DNA of 64,000 nt from Pseudomonas sp. FEN (GTDB lineage Bacteria > Pseudomonadota > Gammaproteobacteria > Pseudomonadales > Pseudomonadaceae): the NCBI RefSeq assembly GCF_904067045.1, contig NZ_CAJFDC010000016.1, positions 248,001-312,000 of the forward strand. Reading direction: 5' to 3'. How positions within the stretch are numbered: the first letter of the stretch is position 1; each line of letters begins with the position of its first letter. Made by a program: the position numbers and the translations under genes. Shown here piece by piece: positions 19,401-27,000 of the stretch. Under the pieces are notes generated by a model. It made no database searches. It worked only from the letters and a program-made list of their open reading frames with translations, and had not been told where the DNA came from.

Positions 19401-20710
19401 CAACGCTGGGCCAGGGCCAGCGGCGCATGTTCGTGGCCGAGCAGCGCGGTCAAGCGCGCATGGGTCGCCTTGACCCCGGCCCGCACATCCTGCTCGCCCA
19501 CGGCAACCCGCAACGGCAAGGTGTTGATAAACATGCCCAACGCCCGTTGGCCGCCTTGACTGCCCTGCATCCGCCCCAGCAGCACGGTACCGAACACCAC
19601 ATCGTCGTGGCCGCACAGGCGCCCGAGCACCAGGGCCCAGGCCAGATGATGCAGGCTCGCCGCGCTCACCCCTTGTTGCCGGGCCTGGGCACGCAAGCGC
19701 AGGCTCAGATCGGCGGGCAGCGCCCGAGTCGCCTCTTCGACACCATGGCCATCACCACGGACATCCTGCAGGCCGAACGGCAAGGTCGGCTCGTCGACAT
19801 CGCCGAGCATGTCACGGAAGAACTGTTCGTGTTCAGCCTGGCTCACGCCCAGACGCGCCTGGGCCACATAGTTGCGGTAAGGCACCGGCGCGCCCAGCGC
19901 CTGGGCCTGGTCGTTAAGATGTGCATGGATTTCCTGCTGCACCACTTCCAGGGCCGCGTGGTCAATGGCGATATGATGGAACAGCAGCATCGCCAGCCAA
20001 CGCCGGTTGACCGCATCATGAGCAAAGGCCAGGCGCAGCAAGGGCGCCTGGCTGATGTCGAGCCGGTAGTGTCGAGGGTCGAAACGTTGTTGCAGTTGCT
20101 CGGTGGCCGGGCCGGCGGCAGGGTCGATGTCGATTTCCTCGACCACCAGCCGGGCCTGGCGCCAGACCACTTGCACCGGTTCGTCGAGGCCTTCCCAGAC
20201 CACGCCGGTACGCAGGATGTCATGGCGGTCGATCACCTGCTGCAAGGCGTGGGTAAACGCCTCGAAGCGGGCGCGGCTGGCAATCGCGAACTGCGCCTGC
20301 AGAACGTAAGGGTCGCCACGTTCGCTGGAGACGTGGTGATAAAGAATGCCTTCCTGCAACGGCGCCAGCGGGTAGATATCCTGCACATTACCGACCCCGC
20401 CGGGCACCGTGGCGACAATGCGCTCGATAGCCGCCTGGTCGAGCTTGACCAGGGGCAGCATGTCCGGGGTGATACGCACGCAGCCGGCGGGGATCGCCTG
20501 GGCGGGAATCTCCACCTGACCGGCCTTGCCGGCGCGATACCCGCCGGCGTTGATCAGTTCGATCAATGCCGGTTTATGCTCGCGCAACATCGCCAGCACG
20601 GCGGGCTCGGTAAGGGACTGGCGCTTGCCGCTGACGACCAGTTGGTCGCCCTTGACGGAAAGTTGCACATCCTTTTCTTTCAGTATCGCCAACAGTTCGA
20701 TCACGCTCAC
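4160..20710 (-). CDS. sypB: SypB-like non-ribosomal peptide synthetase, five modules (Ala-Ala-Val-Gly-Ala)
   Basis: A 5516-aa cytoplasmic synthetase extending the peptin chain by residues 6-10. Translation starts at GTG 20710, preceded by GGAG with 8-nt spacing; the start overlaps the upstream stop as GTGA, so it is probably translationally coupled. Residues 1-52 are a TubC-like docking domain. Five C-A-T modules follow, with T-domain serines at about 1112, 2222, 3296, 4376 and 5459. All five C domains carry HHx5GD, the mark of dual condensation/epimerisation domains, and there are no separate E domains. A-domain codes are Ala, Ala, Val, Gly, Ala. The protein ends after a T domain with a short basic tail (KIPTLNRKRRI) and has no thioesterase, so the chain must pass to the SypC-like protein. 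The Ala modules are nearly identical to those of the upstream synthetase, and module 7 contains a translated REP element. Confidence 0.93.
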   Translation of the reverse strand: MSVIELLAILKEKDVQLSVKGDQLVVSGKRQSLTEPAVLAMLREHKPALIELINAGGYRAGKAGQVEIPAQAIPAGCVRITPDMLPLVKLDQAAIERIVATVPGGVGNVQDIYPLAPLQEGILYHHVSSERGDPYVLQAQFAIASRARFEAFTHALQQVIDRHDILRTGVVWEGLDEPVQVVWRQARLVVEEIDIDPAAGPATEQLQQRFDPRHYRLDISQAPLLRLAFAHDAVNRRWLAMLLFHHIAIDHAALEVVQQEIHAHLNDQAQALGAPVPYRNYVAQARLGVSQAEHEQFFRDMLGDVDEPTLPFGLQDVRGDGHGVEEATRALPADLSLRLRAQARQQGVSAASLHHLAWALVLGRLCGHDDVVFGTVLLGRMQGSQGGQRALGMFINTLPLRVAVGEQDVRAGVKATHARLTALLGHEHAPLALAQRCSGVAAPTPLFSALLNYRHSAASAVSGDAGQLWEGIEGLGGEERTNYPLILSLDDLGEGFSLNVQAVAGIGAQRVCGYMQTALEQLVEALESAPTSALDSLSILPADEREQLLVGFNATALEYPQEQTIHGLFEAQVERTPDALAVVHGGQRLSYRELNEQANRLAHALRKQGVLPDSRVGICVERGTEMVVGLLAILKAGGGYVPLDPAYPVERITYMLQDSAPAAVLAQTATQDLLAGVSVPVINLDQGTWQDESVQNPQVLGLTSAHLAYLIYTSGSTGLPKGVMIEHRNTVNFLTWAHAAFNGLHDNAGLLDHRQSNSALSKTLFSTSLNFDLAVYECFAPLTSGGSIEVVKNVLELQHGEHDIGLINTVPSALKALLEVDGLPKSVHTVNVAGEALKRSLVESLFEQTSVQRLCNLYGPSETTTYSSWVAMDREAGFSPHIGKPVGNTQFYLLDEQQQPVPLGVPGEIYIGGAGVARGYLNRDDLTAERFLKDPFSPDTSARMYRTGDLGRYLEDGNIEYLGRNDDQVKIRGFRIELGEIDARLAKHPAIHEAVVTAREDIPGDKRLVAYYTLAAEHTSVDIDSLRRHLQEQLPEYMVPAIYVQLDALPLTPNGKLDRKALPAPDLEAVISRGYEAPQGETETTLAQIWAELLKVERVGRHDHFFELGGHSLLAVSLIGRMRQVGLSADVRVLFSQPTLAALAAAVGSGREIVVPANAIPSGCEYITPDMLPLVNLDQAAIEQIVANVPGGAANVQDIYPLAPLQEGILYHHLASATGDPYVLHALFTVPDRQRLDAFAQALQQVIERHDILRSAVLWQGLDEPVQVVWRQARLHCEALSLDPRAGDVASQLKARFDTHHSRLDVSRAPLMQLVFAEDEAERRWVAMLRFHHMALDHTALEVVRDEIQAHLLGQAAQLGRPVPYRNYVAQARLGSHREEQEAFFREMLGDIDEPTLPFGLQDVQGDGHIIEEATRTLPSALSLRLRARARQLGVSAASLHHLAWARVLGQVSGKQDVVFGTVLMGRMQGGEGADRALGMFINTLPLRVAVGEQGVRAGVKATHARLTALLGHEHASLALAQRCSGVAAPTPLFSALLNYRHSAVVSVSEQAAQAWQGIETLGAEERTNYPLTLNVDDLGDGFSLNVQVSAEIGAMRVCGYMEAALEHLLQALEQDPEAPLSSLSILPVDEREQLLVGFNATALEYPRAQTIHGLFEAQVERTPDALAVVHGGQRLSYRELNEQANRLAHALRKQGVLPDSRVGICVERGTEMVVGLLAILKAGGGYVPLDPAYPVERIAYMLQDSAPAAVLAQTATQDLLAGVSVPVINLDQGTWQDESVRNPEVPGLTSAHLAYLIYTSGSTGLPKGVMIEHRNTVNFLTWAHAAFNGLNANADLGSGLPAMTADQAMQDSRASSPASWLLQGSGSALSKTLFSTSLNFDLAVYECFAPLTSGGSIEVVKNVLELQHGEHDIGLINTVPSALKALLEVDGLPKSVHTVNVAGEALKRSLVETLFEQTSVQRLCNLYGPSETTTYSSWVAMDREEGFAPHIGKPVGNTQFYLLDEQQQPVPLGVPGEIYIGGAGVARGYLNRDDLTAERFLKDPFSPDTSARMYRTGDLGRYLADGNIEYLGRNDDQVKIRGFRIELGEIDARLAKHPAIHEAVVTVREDIPGDKRLVAYYTVQSTEAAPAIDSLRGWLLGQLPAYMVPVAYMRLDALPLTPNGKLDRKALPAPDLEAVISRGYEAPQGETETTLAQIWAELLKVERVGRHDHFFELGGHSLLAVSLIGRMRQVGLSADVRVLFSQPTLAALAAAVGGGREIVVPANAIPSGCEYITPDMLPLVNLSQAAIEQIVANVPGGAANVQDIYPLAPLQEGILYHHLAARAGDPYVLQTQFAFDNRERLESFVQALQMVIDRHDILRTGVVWEGLDSPVQVVWRQARLHLEALELDPAAGDIGTQLHSRFDPRHYRLDIGQAPLMRLVYAEDPCNQRISAMLLFHHMALDHTALEVVRDEMQAHLLGQATRLGSPVPYRNYVAQARLGVSQADHEVFFRDMLGKVEEPTLPFGLQDVQGDGHDVEQDSLVLDRQLGRRLRAQARQLGVSAASLYHLAWARVLGQVSGKQDVVFGTVLMGRMQGGEGADRALGMFINTLPLRVAVAEQGVRAGVKATHARLSALLGHEHAPLALAQRCSGVAAPTPLFSALLNYRHSAVGNVSEQAAQAWRGIETLGGEERTNYPLTLNVDDLGDGFKLDVQAVAGIGAQRICGYMQTVLSHLLEALESSPDSALRDLPVLPAAEREQLLVAFNASSRDYPRTQTVHGLFEAQVRARPEACAAIHDGVSLTYAELNTRANRLARHLRGLGVQPGDSVAILLARGHGLLVSQLAVLKCAAVYVPLDINAPVERQGFMIEDSQARVLLSESQVPLAASVPRVDLDRLDLTRLDGADLEGAQSSESVAYIMYTSGSTGTPKGVLVPHRAISRLVLNNGYADFNAQDRVAFASNPAFDASTLDVWAPLLNGGCVVVVEQAVLLSLEDFRALLLAQSVTVLWMTAGLFHQYACGLGEAFSRLRYLIVGGDVLDRAVIARVLEDGTPEHLLNGYGPTEATTFSTTYEITSAGDAAIPIGRPVGNSQVYVLDTQGQLVPLGVVGELYIGGQGVAKGYLNREDLTREKFVADPFDSDPRARLYRTGDLVRWRADGNLEYLGRNDAQVKIRGFRVELGEIEARLAEHPEVREAAVLCREDIPGDKRLVAYIASTGEPTPVAALHGYLQDLLPEYMVPTAYVHLERLPLTANGKLDRKALPAPDEHALISRGYEAPQGEVETQLASIWADVLKVGRVGRHDHFFELGGHSLLAVTLIERMRQVGLSADVRVLFSQPTLAALAAEVGSGREIQVPANDIGLDCARITPRMLPLADLDQAAIERIVATVPGGVANVQDIYALAPLQAGILYHHLSAEHGDPYLLQAQFGFDSQERLDDFAKALQFVIQRHDILRTALVWEGLDEPVQVVWRQARLVRESLEPDPLAGDVASQLHQRFDARHHRLDIRQAPMLRLIQAWDAPNQRWLALLLFHHLAMDHTAMDVVQHEMQAYLLGRQAQLGAAVPYRNYVAQARLGVSHEEHERFFRERLGDVDEPTLPFGLQQVQGDGQDIDEAHLAVGVGLSRRLRAQARRAGVSAASLVHLAWALVLGRAAGRDDVVFGTVLMGRMQGGEGADRALGMFINTLPLRVVLGARSAREGVKTTHDELTALLGHEHASLALAQRCSGVSAPLPLFSALLNYRHSSIAMTDEGLTAWHGMQSLGGEERTNYPLTLNVDDLGEDFLLAAQTVAPIEAGRICAYMHQALHSLVDALEQSGEAPLRDLSVLPDDERRLLLEDFNATAVDYPGELTLPGLFEARVALCGDALALVSEQGSLTYDALNRQANRIAHRLIELGVGPDDRVAICVERGLEMVAGLLGVLKAGAAYVPLDPYYPLDRLAYMLESCAPTVILTQEALLPVLPAGAVPVLLLDPEQAGRAGFLAQPEVNPPRVGMRPEHLAYVIYTSGSTGQPKGVQVAHRGLSNFLLSMGREPGLSAQDRLLAVTTICFDIAALELYLPLVNGACVVLASREAAMDGMQLQRLLDEQRITLMQATPATWHMLVSSGWTGNRELRILCGGEALPRSLARELLSRGRELWNLYGPTEATIWACVERVDGQGESVIVPIGKPMANTRIYLLDANHQPVPLGVAGELYISGVQVARGYLNRPDLSAERFLDDPFHSGRMYRTGDLGRYLPDGTLEYLGRNDDQVKIRGFRIELGEIEARLAACPGVKDSVVLAREDHPGEKRLVAYFTAQQPETPLEIESLRDHLQGALPEYMIPTAYVQLDALPLTPNRKVDRKALPAPDGAALVSRAYEAPQGKTESVLAQLWADLLKVERVGRNDHFFELGGHSLLAVTLIERMRQAGLSADVRVLFGQPTLAALAAAVGVSTEIVVPANLIAPGCAHITPELLPLVSLTQAQIDRVLASVPGGAANVQDIYPLAPLQEGILFHHLSAGEGDPYVLQSQFGFDSRGRLEDFIQALQRVIDRHDVLRTSIVWEGLETPLQVVWRQARLEVETLGLDPRDGEPLAQLLQRFDPAHYRLNLQQAPLLHLAVSEDVLNRRWVGILLFHHIAIDHTTMAVVQQEMQACLRGQALPLAPAAPYRNYVAQARLGVSQQEHEAFFREMLGDIDEPTLPFDQQEVRDEGRDVAEVQLALDLGLSRRLRGRARQSGVSAASLVHLAWGLVLGRLCRRETVVFGTVLLGRMQGGEGADRALGMFINTLPLRLDLGELGTRSALKAAHGRLTALLGHEHASLALAQRCSGVPAPTPLFSALLNYRHAAAEVSQQALDAWQGIESLGGGERTNYPLMLSVDDDGVGLRLTVQATGGIDARRICGYMQAALASLVGALEQDSDVPLGRLSMLPAVEREQLLFGFNATALEYPQEQTIHGLFEAQVERTPDALAVVHGGQRLSYRELNEQANRLAHALRKQGVQPDSRVGICVERGTEMVVGLLAILKAGGGYVPLDPAYPVERIAYMLQDSAPAAVLAQTATQDLLAGVSVPVINLDRGTWQDESVRNPEVPGLTSAHLAYLIYTSGSTGLPKGVMIEHRNTVNFLTWAHAAFNTGATPPVGAVAGSALGKTLFSTSLNFDLAVYECFAPLTSGGSIEVVKNVLELQHGEHDIGLINTVPSALKALLEVDGLPKSVHTVNVAGEALKRSLVESLFEKTAVQRLCNLYGPSETTTYSSWVAMDREAGFALHIGKPVGNTQFYLLDEQQQPVPLGVPGEIYIGGAGVARGYLNRDDLTAERFLKDPFSPDASARMYRTGDLGRYLEDGNIEYLGRNDDQVKIRGFRIELGEIEARLAKHPEVREAVVMAREDVPGETRLVAYFTPDNSAVLPDSGTLRAYLQGLLPDYMLPAAYMPLDALPLTPNGKLDRKALPVPDSSAYASRDYEAPVGEVETQLAALWVDLLKVERVGRHDHFFELGGHSLLAVSLIERMRQANLEADVRVLFGQPTLSQVAASVSRVQPREVPRTKIPTLNRKRRI
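5409..5419. repeat. REP-head remnant in module 10
   Basis: GCTCCTACAGG, the reverse complement of the REP head CCTGTAGGAGC, lies at the variable-loop position of the module 10 A domain. It is short, so chance cannot be excluded. Confidence 0.4.
7465..10699 (-). other. Peptin module 9: C/E-A(Gly)-T
   Basis: Code DILQLGLIWK, the standard Gly code (FDIAALE, LYGPTE). C domain HHLSAEHGD should epimerise Val8. Confidence 0.88.
10700..13919 (-). other. Peptin module 8: C/E-A(Val)-T
   Basis: Code DALWIGGTFK, the standard Val code (FDASTLD, GYGPTE). The C domain (HHLAARAGD) shares about 262 nearly identical bases with the C domain of module 12 at the left edge. Confidence 0.88.
13920..17249 (-). other. 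Peptin module 7: C/E-A(Ala)-T
   Basis: Code DLYNNALTYK (Ala); C domain HHLASATGD. The variable loop contains the second in-frame REP pair. Confidence 0.87.
15118..15200. repeat. REP/BIME-like inverted repeat pair inside the SypB-like coding region
   Basis: Nearly the same element as at 21909, with hairpins at 15127-15140 and 15184-15195. It sits at the same point of the A domain of another Ala module. The flanking sequence differs by a 12-bp in-frame length change. Confidence 0.8.
17250..20560 (-). other. Peptin module 6: C/E-A(Ala)-T
   Basis: Code DLYNNALTYK (Ala); C domain HHVSSERGD. The A-domain variable loop reads LLDHRQSN, as in module 4. Confidence 0.87.
20555..20710 (-). other. TubC-type N-terminal docking domain of the SypB-like synthetase
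   Basis: Residues 1-52 (starts SVIELLAILKEKDVQLSVK) have the TubC docking pattern: an ELL helix, a short beta pair ending in a G-D-x-L-V turn, then a HKPALIELI helix. It should bind the C terminus of the SypA-like protein. Confidence 0.75.
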
Positions 20711-23700
20711 AGAACAATCTCCATTCTTTCCGTCGTTGCCGCGTATTCCGAGAGGGTGGGGTGTTCGAACAGGGTCCTGACATCGGCTTCCAGACCTTCC
20801 TGGCGCATGCGTTCCATCAGGCTGACGGCAAGCAGCGAATGGCCGCCCAGTTCGAAGAAATGATCGTGGCGACCGACCTGTGCGACACCCAGCAGTTCTT
20901 GCCAGATGGTGGCGAGCAGGGTTTCGGTTTCGCCTTGCGGGGTTTCGTAGCCACGGCTGATGACTGCTTCGAGGTCCGGGGCCGGCAGGGCCTTGCGGTC
21001 CAGCTTGCCGTTCGGAGTCAGCGGTAGCGCGTCGAGCCGCATGTAGGCCACCGGGACCATGTAGGCCGGCAGTTGCCCCAGTAACCAGCCGCGCAGGCTG
21101 TCGATAGCCGGCGCGGCTTCCGTGGATTGGACGGTGTAATAGGCCACCAGACGTTTGTCGCCCGGGATGTCTTCGCGGGCCGTGACCACGGCTTCGTGGA
21201 TGGCCGGGTGTTTGGCCAGGCGGGCGTCGATTTCCCCCAGTTCGATACGGAAACCGCGAATCTTCACCTGGTCGTCGTTGCGACCCAGGTATTCGATATT
21301 GCCGTCCTCCAGATAACGACCGAGGTCGCCGGTGCGGTACATGCGAGCCGAGGTGTCCGGGCTGAACGGGTCCTTGAGGAAGCGTTCGGCGGTCAGGTCA
21401 TCGCGGTTCAGGTAACCTCGGGCCACGCCGGCACCGCCGATGTAGATTTCACCCGGGACGCCCAGTGGGACGGGTTGTTGTTGCTCGTCCAGCAGGTAGA
21501 ACTGGGTGTTGCCCACCGGTTTGCCGATGTGAGGGGCGAAGCCCGCTTCACGATCCATCGCTACCCAGCTGGAGTAGGTGGTGGTTTCCGAGGGACCGTA
21601 GAGGTTGCACAGGCGTTGGACGCTGGTCTGTTCGAACAGGCTTTCCACCAGGCTGCGCTTGAGGGCTTCGCCGGCGACGTTGACCGTGTGCACCGATTTC
21701 GGCAGGCCGTCGACTTCCAGCAGGGCCTTGAGGGCCGAGGGGACGGTGTTGATCAGGCCGATATCGTGTTCGCCGTGTTGCAGTTCCAGGACGTTCTTCA
21801 CTACCTCGATGCTGCCGCCGGAGGTCAAGGGCGCGAAGCACTCGTAGACCGCCAGGTCGAAGTTCAGCGAAGTCGAGAACAACGTCTTGCTCAAGGCCGA
21901 CCCCGATCCCTGTAGGAGCCAGCTTGCTGGCGATGAGGCCCGCGAGTTTTGCATCGCCTGGTCGGCCGTCATCGCCGGCAAGCCGGATCCCAGAGGGTTG
22001 GTGTGATCCGCGTTAGCGTTGAGGCCATTGAAAGCAGCATGGGCCCAGGTCAGGAAGTTCACGGTGTTGCGGTGTTCGATCATCACGCCCTTGGGCAAGC
22101 CGGTCGAACCCGAGGTGTAGATCAAGTACGCCAGGTGCGCCGAGGTCAGCCCCGGCACCTCTGGATTCTGGACGGATTCGTCCTGCCAGGTGCCCTGATC
22201 GAGATTGATCACCGGTACCGAAACACCCGCCAACAGGTCCTGGGTCGCGGTCTGTGCGAGAACTGCCGCCGGAGCACTGTCCTGCAACATATAGGCAATC
22301 CGCTCCACCGGATAAGCCGGGTCCAACGGTACATAACCGCCGCCCGCCTTGAGAATCGCCAGCAAGCCGACGACCATTTCCGCCCCACGCTCAACACAGA
22401 TCCCCACCCGCGAATCCGGTTGCACACCCTGTTTACGCAAGGCATGGGCCAATCGGTTGGCCTGCTCGTTGAGCTCCCGATAACTCAGGCGCTGACTGCC
22501 ATGGACCACCGCCAACGCATCCGGGGAACGCTCAACCTGCGCTTCGAACAGCCCATGAATGGTCTGCGCCCGCGGATACTCCAGTGCCGTATCGTTGAAC
22601 CCCACCAGCAACTGCTCGCGCTCATCGGCGGGCAGGATCGACAGGCTGTCGAGTGTCGAGATCGGCACCGACTCCAGGGCCTCGACCAACTGCTCCAAGG
22701 CCGTCTGCATATAACCGCAGACCCGCCCGGCACCGACCGTGCCGGTCACCAGCACCGTCAGTTTGAAGCCATCGCCCAGGTCATCGACATTCAAGGTCAA
22801 CGGATAGTTGGTGCGCTCATCGCCACCCAGTACCTCGATACCGCGCCAGGCCTCAAGGGCCTCGCTCGAACTTTCAAGCGAAGCACTATGGCGGTAGTTG
22901 AGCAGCGCGCTGAACAGCGGCAGCGGCGCGGCCACGCCACTGCAGCGCTGGGCCAGGGCCAGGGACGCATGTTCGTGCCCCAGCAAGGCGGTCAACCGTG
23001 CATGGGTCGCCCGGACCCCGTCCCGCACCCCCACCCCCAGGTCCACCCGTAGCGGCAAGGTATTGATAAACATGCCCAACGCCCGGTCGGCCCCCTCGCC
23101 GCCCTGCATCCGCCCCATCAATACGGTACCGAATACCACTTCCTGCTTACCCGAGACCTTGCCCAGCACCTGGGCCCAGGCCAGGTGCACCAGGCTGGCG
23201 ACACTCACCCCCAATTGCCGGGCCTGGGCGCGCAGGCGCAGGTCCAACTGGCGGTCCAACGCCCGGACACCCTCCTCCATGTCACGACCATCGCCCTGCA
23301 CATCGAGCAACCCGAACGGCAAGGTCGGCTCGTCGATATCGCCGAGCATTTCGCGGAAGAACCCTTCATGGGCCTCGCGGCTCACGCCCAGGAGGGCCTG
23401 GGCCACGTAGTTACGATATGGCACGGCGGCATCAAGCTGCCCGGCCCGGCCCAGCAGGTGCGCCTGCATATCCTCTCGAACCACCTCCATCGCGGTGTGA
23501 TCCAGGACCATGTGGTGGAACAGCAGCATCGCCACCCAGCGCTGGTTCGCCAGATCCTCGGCGAAAACCAGGCGCATCAGCGGCGCCTGGGTCAGATCCA
23601 GGCGCGAGCGCTGGGCATCGAAGCACCGATGCAGTTGCTCGGCGATCTCGCCCCCAGCCGGATCAGGCTCTACCTGTTCCAAGTACAACCGGGCCCGGCG

Positions 23701-24054
23701 CCAGACCACCTGCATCGGTGTCTCCAGACCTTGCCAGAGCACCGCGCTGCGCAGGATGTCGTGGCGCTCGATCACGCTCTGCAAGGCATCGATAAAGGCA
23801 CTCAGGCGCTCGCGACTGGCCATCTCGAACAGCGTCTGCAAAACGTACGGATCGCCCTGCTCCGCCGTCAGGTGGTGATAGAGAATCCCTTCCTGCAACG
23901 GTGCCAGCGGGTAGATATCCTGCACGTTCGCCGCGCCACCGGGCACATTCGCGACAATCTGCTCGATAGCCGCCTGGCTGAGGTTGACCAGTGGCAGCAT
24001 GTCCGGGGTGATGTACTCGCAACCGGATGGGATGGCATTGGCCGGGACCTGTAC
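20707..24054 (-). other. Peptin module 5: C/E-A(Ala)-T
   Basis: Code DLYNNALTYK (Ala); C domain HHLTAEQGD. The A domain carries a translated REP pair between the core-3 and core-4 motifs. Its T domain differs from the other Ala modules and ends the protein with the tail ERMEIVL. Confidence 0.87.
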
Positions 24055-27000
24055 CTCGTTGCCCCCACCCACGGCGGCGGCCAGCGCGGCCAGGGTCGGC
24101 TGACTGAACAACACACGCACATCGGCACTCAGGCCGGCCTGGCGCATCCGTTCGATCAGGCTGACCGCCAGCAACGAATGGCCGCCCAGTTCGAAGAAGT
24201 GGTCGTGGCGACCGACCCGCTCGATCTTGAGCACATCGGCCCAGATCCGTGCCAGGGTGGTTTCGGTTTCGCCTTGCGGGGCCTCGTAGCCACGGCTGAT
24301 GATTGCTTCCAGATCCGGGGCCGGCAGGGCCTTGCGGTCGAGTTTGCCGTTCGGGGTCAGCGGTAGCGCGTCGAGCTGCACGTAGATGGCCGGGACCATG
24401 TACTCCGGCAGTTGCTCTTGCAGATGCCGACGCAGGCTGTCGATATCGACCGAGGTGGGCTCGGCGGCCAGGGTGTAATAGGCCACCAGGCGTTTGTCGC
24501 CCGGGATGTCTTCGCGGGCTGTAACCACGGCTTCGTGGATGGCCGGGTGTTTGGCCAGGCGTGCATCGATCTCGCCGAGTTCGATACGGAAGCCGCGGAT
24601 TTTTACCTGGTCGTCGTTGCGACCCAGGTATTCGATATTGCCGTCCGCCAGGTAGCGACCAAGGTCGCCAGTGCGGTACATGCGGGCCGAGCTGTCCGGG
24701 CTGAACGGGTCCTTGAGGAAGCGTTCGGCGGTCAGGTCATCGCGGTTCAGGTAGCCTCGGGCCACGCCCGCGCCGCCAATGTAGATTTCACCCGGGACGC
24801 CCAGTGGGACGGGTTGTTGTTGCTCGTCCAGCAGGTAGAACTGGGTGTTGCCCACCGGTTTCCCGATGTGAGGGGCGAAACCCGCCTCGCGATCCATCGC
24901 CACCCAGCTGGAGTAGGTGGTGGTTTCCGAGGGGCCGTAGAGGTTGCACAGGCGTTGGACAGCGGTTTTCTCGAACAGGCTTTCCACCAGGCTGCGCTTG
25001 AGGGCTTCGCCGGCGACGTTGACCGTGTGCACCGATTTCGGCAGGCCGTCGACTTCCAACAGGGCCTTGAGGGCCGAGGGGACGGTGTTGATCAGGCCGA
25101 TATCGTGTTCGCCGTGTTGCAACTCCAGGACGTTTTTCACCACCTCGATGCTGCCGCCGGAGGTCAAGGGCGCGAAGCACTCGTAGACCGCCAGGTCAAA
25201 GTTCAGCGAAGTCGAGAACAACGTCTTGCTCAAGGCCGAGTTAGATTGCCTGTGATCCAGCAGCCCCGCGTTAGTGTGGAGGCCATTGAAAGCGGCATGG
25301 GCCCAGGTCAGGAAGTTCACCGTGTTGCGGTGTTCGATCATCACGCCCTTGGGCAAACCAGTCGACCCCGAGGTGTAGATCAGGTACGCCAGGTGCGCCG
25401 AGGTCAGCCCCGGCACCTCTGGATTCCGGACGGATTCGTCCTGCCAAGTGCCTTGGTCGAGATTGATCACCGGCACCGAAACGCCCGCCAACAGGTCCTG
25501 GGTCGCGGTCTGTGCGAGAACGGCCGCCGGAGCACTGTCCTGCAACATATAGGCAATCCGTTCCGCCGGATAAGCCGGGTCCAACGGTACATAACCGCCG
25601 CCCGCCTTGAGGATCGCCAGCAAGCCGACGACCATTTCCGCCCCACGTTCAACGCAAATCCCCACCCGCGAATCCGGTTGCACACCCTGTTTACGCAAGG
25701 CATGGGCCAATCGGTTGGCCTGCTCGTTGAGCTCGCAATAACTCAGGCGCTGCCCGCCATGCACTACCGCCAAGGCATCCGGGGTGCGCTCAACCTGCGC
25801 TTCGAACAAGCCATGAATGGTCTGCTCTTGCGGATATTCCAGCGCCGTAGCGTTGAACCCCACCAGCAACTGCTCGCGCTCGGCAGTCGGCAACACCGAC
25901 AGGGCGGACAGCGGTGTCAGTGGCGCCTGCTCCAATGCCTCGACCAGGCTTTGCAGGGCACTGAGCATGTAGTCGCACACCCGCTGCGCCCCAATGCCGG
26001 CCAGGGTGCCGACACGCAGGGCGAAGTCTTCACCCAGATCGTCCACCGAGAGTGCCAACGGATAGTTGGTGCGCTCCTGGCCACCCTGTACCTCGATCCC
26101 GTCCCAGAGCGGCAGGTCCGCGCCAGCCGTTGCCAAGTGCCGATAGTTCAGCAGCGCGCTGAACAGCGGCGTCGGTGCCGCCACGCCGCTGCAACGCTGC
26201 GCCAGGCTCAGCGGCGCATGCTCGTGACCGAGCAAGGCGCTGAGGCGTGCATGGGTGGCCTTGACGCCCGCTCGCGCGCCCAATCCACCCAGCGTCACCC
26301 GCAACGGCAAGGTGTTGATGAACATCCCCAACGCCCGATCAGCGCCCTCGCCGCTTTGCAGGCGACCGAGCAGGACGGTACCGAACACCACTTCGTCCTT
26401 GCCCGAGACACAACCCAGCACGCGGGCCCAGGCCAGGTGATAGAAACTCGCGGCACTGACACCCAACTGCCGGGCCTGAACCCGCAGCCGGTGGCTGAGT
26501 CCGGCGTCAACGGCACACTGCGCCTCTTCGACGTCCTGGCCGTCCCCCTGCACATCCTGCAAGCCAAATGGCAAAGTCGGCTCGTCGATATCGCCAAGCA
26601 TCTCGCGGAAAAACTGCTCGTGCTCGGCCTGGCTCACGCCCAGACGGGACTGGGCCACATAGTTGCGGTATGGGACCGAGGCCGGCAGTTGTGCCTGCCG
26701 CCCGCGCATATGGGCTTCGATTTCAGCCACCAGCGCGCCCAGCGAGGTGGCATCGTTGACCAGATGGTGGAACTGCAACACGCCGAGCCAACGGCCATCG
26801 GAGACATCCTGCGCATAGCCCAGTTGCAGCATCGGGGCCCGGCGGATATCCAGGCGGACCGGCGCGGAATCGAGGTGTGCGCGCAAGTGTTCGGCGACAT
26901 CGCCGACAAGTGGCTCCAGCGCTACTTCGATCAGCCTCGGGGGGGCTTGGCGCCAGACCACTTGCAGCGGTGTGTCGAGGCCTTCCCAGACCATCGCGGT

